NCBI RefSeq assembly: GCF_918797505.1
Contig: NC_092801.1
Location: 17,793,731 to 17,857,730 of the forward strand
Length of the DNA: 64,000 nucleotides
DNA from: Bemisia tabaci
Lineage: Eukaryota; Arthropoda; Insecta; Hemiptera; Aleyrodidae
Reading direction: 5' to 3'
The translations under genes and the position numbers were made by a program. Positions 63,044-64,000 of this stretch are shown piece by piece (the first letter of the stretch is position 1; each line of letters opens with the position of its first letter). The notes beneath the pieces were generated by a model. It saw nothing but the letters and a program-made list of their open reading frames with translations. It had not been told where the DNA came from and made no database searches.

Positions 63044-63784
63044 GCTCAATTGGCGTCCAATTTGCGACTATTTTAACAGGAGGACCTCTACAGGACCAAT
63101 TTCGAATAGGTCTCAATTTGGACCTACGCTGAAAAAAAATTTTCTCGACTTAACATTTTGACCCAAAGCGTCGTTTCTTGTCGACCAATTTTTCTTTTTC
63201 CTTTTTTTTGTGGAATTCCGTGCGGATTTGTCTCCTAATAATTAATTAAGAATTAAATAAGCACTTGAATATTAAATCAAATAATATTATTCTATCTCTT
63301 CTATCTCTTTGTACCATGATACACCGTAATAGAAGATGCGACTATACCGCCTTCTGTGTGAGACGTGTCGCAGCAAAATAAGTGAAGGCGCTTCTAGCGT
63401 TCGCGTTTAATAGAGTCATGTCTCACGCCATATTTTTTAAACTATCCTCGTTTTTTTCTCACTTTCTCGGCACGATACTTCATCCCATGAATGTAGCGAC
63501 GTGCTTCGGGATATGTTTAAGGATGAATTTCACGTTGACAGCTCCTCTCACGCTGAGAGCCCGTCGCGAAAAATCGATTGCACTGAATTTTGTGAGTCAC
63601 TTTGACCGCACCGCGCGGAGCCTCGGTCGAGCGGAGTGGTTGAAATGGCCACTTGAACGGAGCCCTGAATCTCTTACGTGGGAACCTAACCGCCGTCACC
63701 ACCAGCATTTTCGAAAGCTGTGAAACAGCGTTGCCAAATTTCAAGTAAAATTAGTCGATTTCAGATTGAAGGATATCGGTGACT
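63044..63784. other. No gene assigned
   Basis: The 113-residue plus-strand frame at 63382-63723 has ordinary composition but no motif and is overlapped by a 75-residue minus-strand frame. A G-like word 'cgttgccaaatttcaag' follows at 63731. Confidence 0.35.
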
Positions 63785-63868
63785 ATAGAGTACCTTTATA
63801 AAGAGAGTATGGACAACTCGAAAATCTGGAGGGTAGGTTTGACCAGGTCATGTAGCTAAGGGCAGCTA
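63785..63868. repeat. Family I left-end fragment
   Basis: 'tagagtacctttataaagag' followed by 'agtatggacaactcgaaaat' and 'gtagctaagggcagc' parallels the arms of 47383-50085. Confidence 0.65.
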
Positions 63869-64000
63869 GAGTCCTTTTATACTGAGAATGAAGACAATGT
63901 GAATCCATTTCTGATTGGTTCCCATATTTTAGGCCTCCACGGTGTCACAAACGAGAATAAAGATTACATTTTCACCAATTGCAAAGAATTTAATCTGGAA
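63869..64000. repeat. Family H left half, running off the window
   Basis: 'tagagtccttttatactgag' to 'aattgcaaagaatttaatct' matches the first 130 bp or so of H. The right half lies beyond the window. Confidence 0.8.

Overview
The window is eukaryotic nuclear DNA from an animal, probably an arthropod and perhaps an insect. The support is indirect: long AT-rich non-coding DNA, many short fold-back DNA elements, an APE-type (apurinic-endonuclease-like) non-LTR retrotransposon, and no bacterial-style gene layout. I cannot name the species. I found no host protein-coding gene, rRNA, tRNA or CRISPR array that I can defend. Almost all of the open reading frames are chance frames inside inverted repeats, microsatellites or a purine tract.

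The only intact coding region is a complete APE-type non-LTR retrotransposon on the minus strand (about 53853-57198; ORF 53879-56935). It has a two-copy 5' monomer region, endonuclease and reverse transcriptase domains, a very short 3' end running into an (AT)n microsatellite, and a 14-bp target-site duplication. A second, 5'-truncated relative (about 36012-36190) ends in the same way but runs into a roughly 190-bp (CTA)n tract. A third fragment, the C-terminus of a CR1/Jockey-like element, lies at 46301-46748.

The rest is a mosaic of fold-back (palindromic) repeat families, called A to P here. A (termini CACTGG) has about 12 copies. B (termini CAGTGGCG, 8-bp target duplications) is a hAT-type family with about nine copies. 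C (AATGGAGATG) is about 500 bp long. D carries a core hairpin around GCGCAATGC. E, F, G, H, I, J, K, L, M, N, O, P and several single examples complete the set. Many are nested: B in J, D in C, a 2.36-kb element in I in E, and a LINE tail in H.

Region by region: 0-12 kb holds E, F, K, C/D, O, L and a 208-bp tandem array built from half of an H element. 12-20 kb holds A, B, M, C/D and a 540-bp purine tract. 20-23 kb holds A copies and a 291-bp tandem array built from half of an A element. 23-33 kb holds one hammerhead-ribozyme-like motif, G, H, N and B copies. 33-42 kb holds the (CTA)n/LINE tail, A copies and two fold-backs that carry hammerhead-like motifs. 42-51 kb holds C, D, H and the large nested stack. 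51-57 kb holds G, B and the intact retrotransposon. 57-64 kb holds two direct D-related copies, E, and a D element inside an L element.

The most unusual signals are two hammerhead-ribozyme-like motifs of the Penelope type (39733-39774 and 23568-23610, minus strand), two tandem arrays whose unit is a flank plus half a palindrome, the perfect 78-bp spacerless palindrome at 62520-62597, and D-type inserts flanked by 50-65-bp direct repeats.
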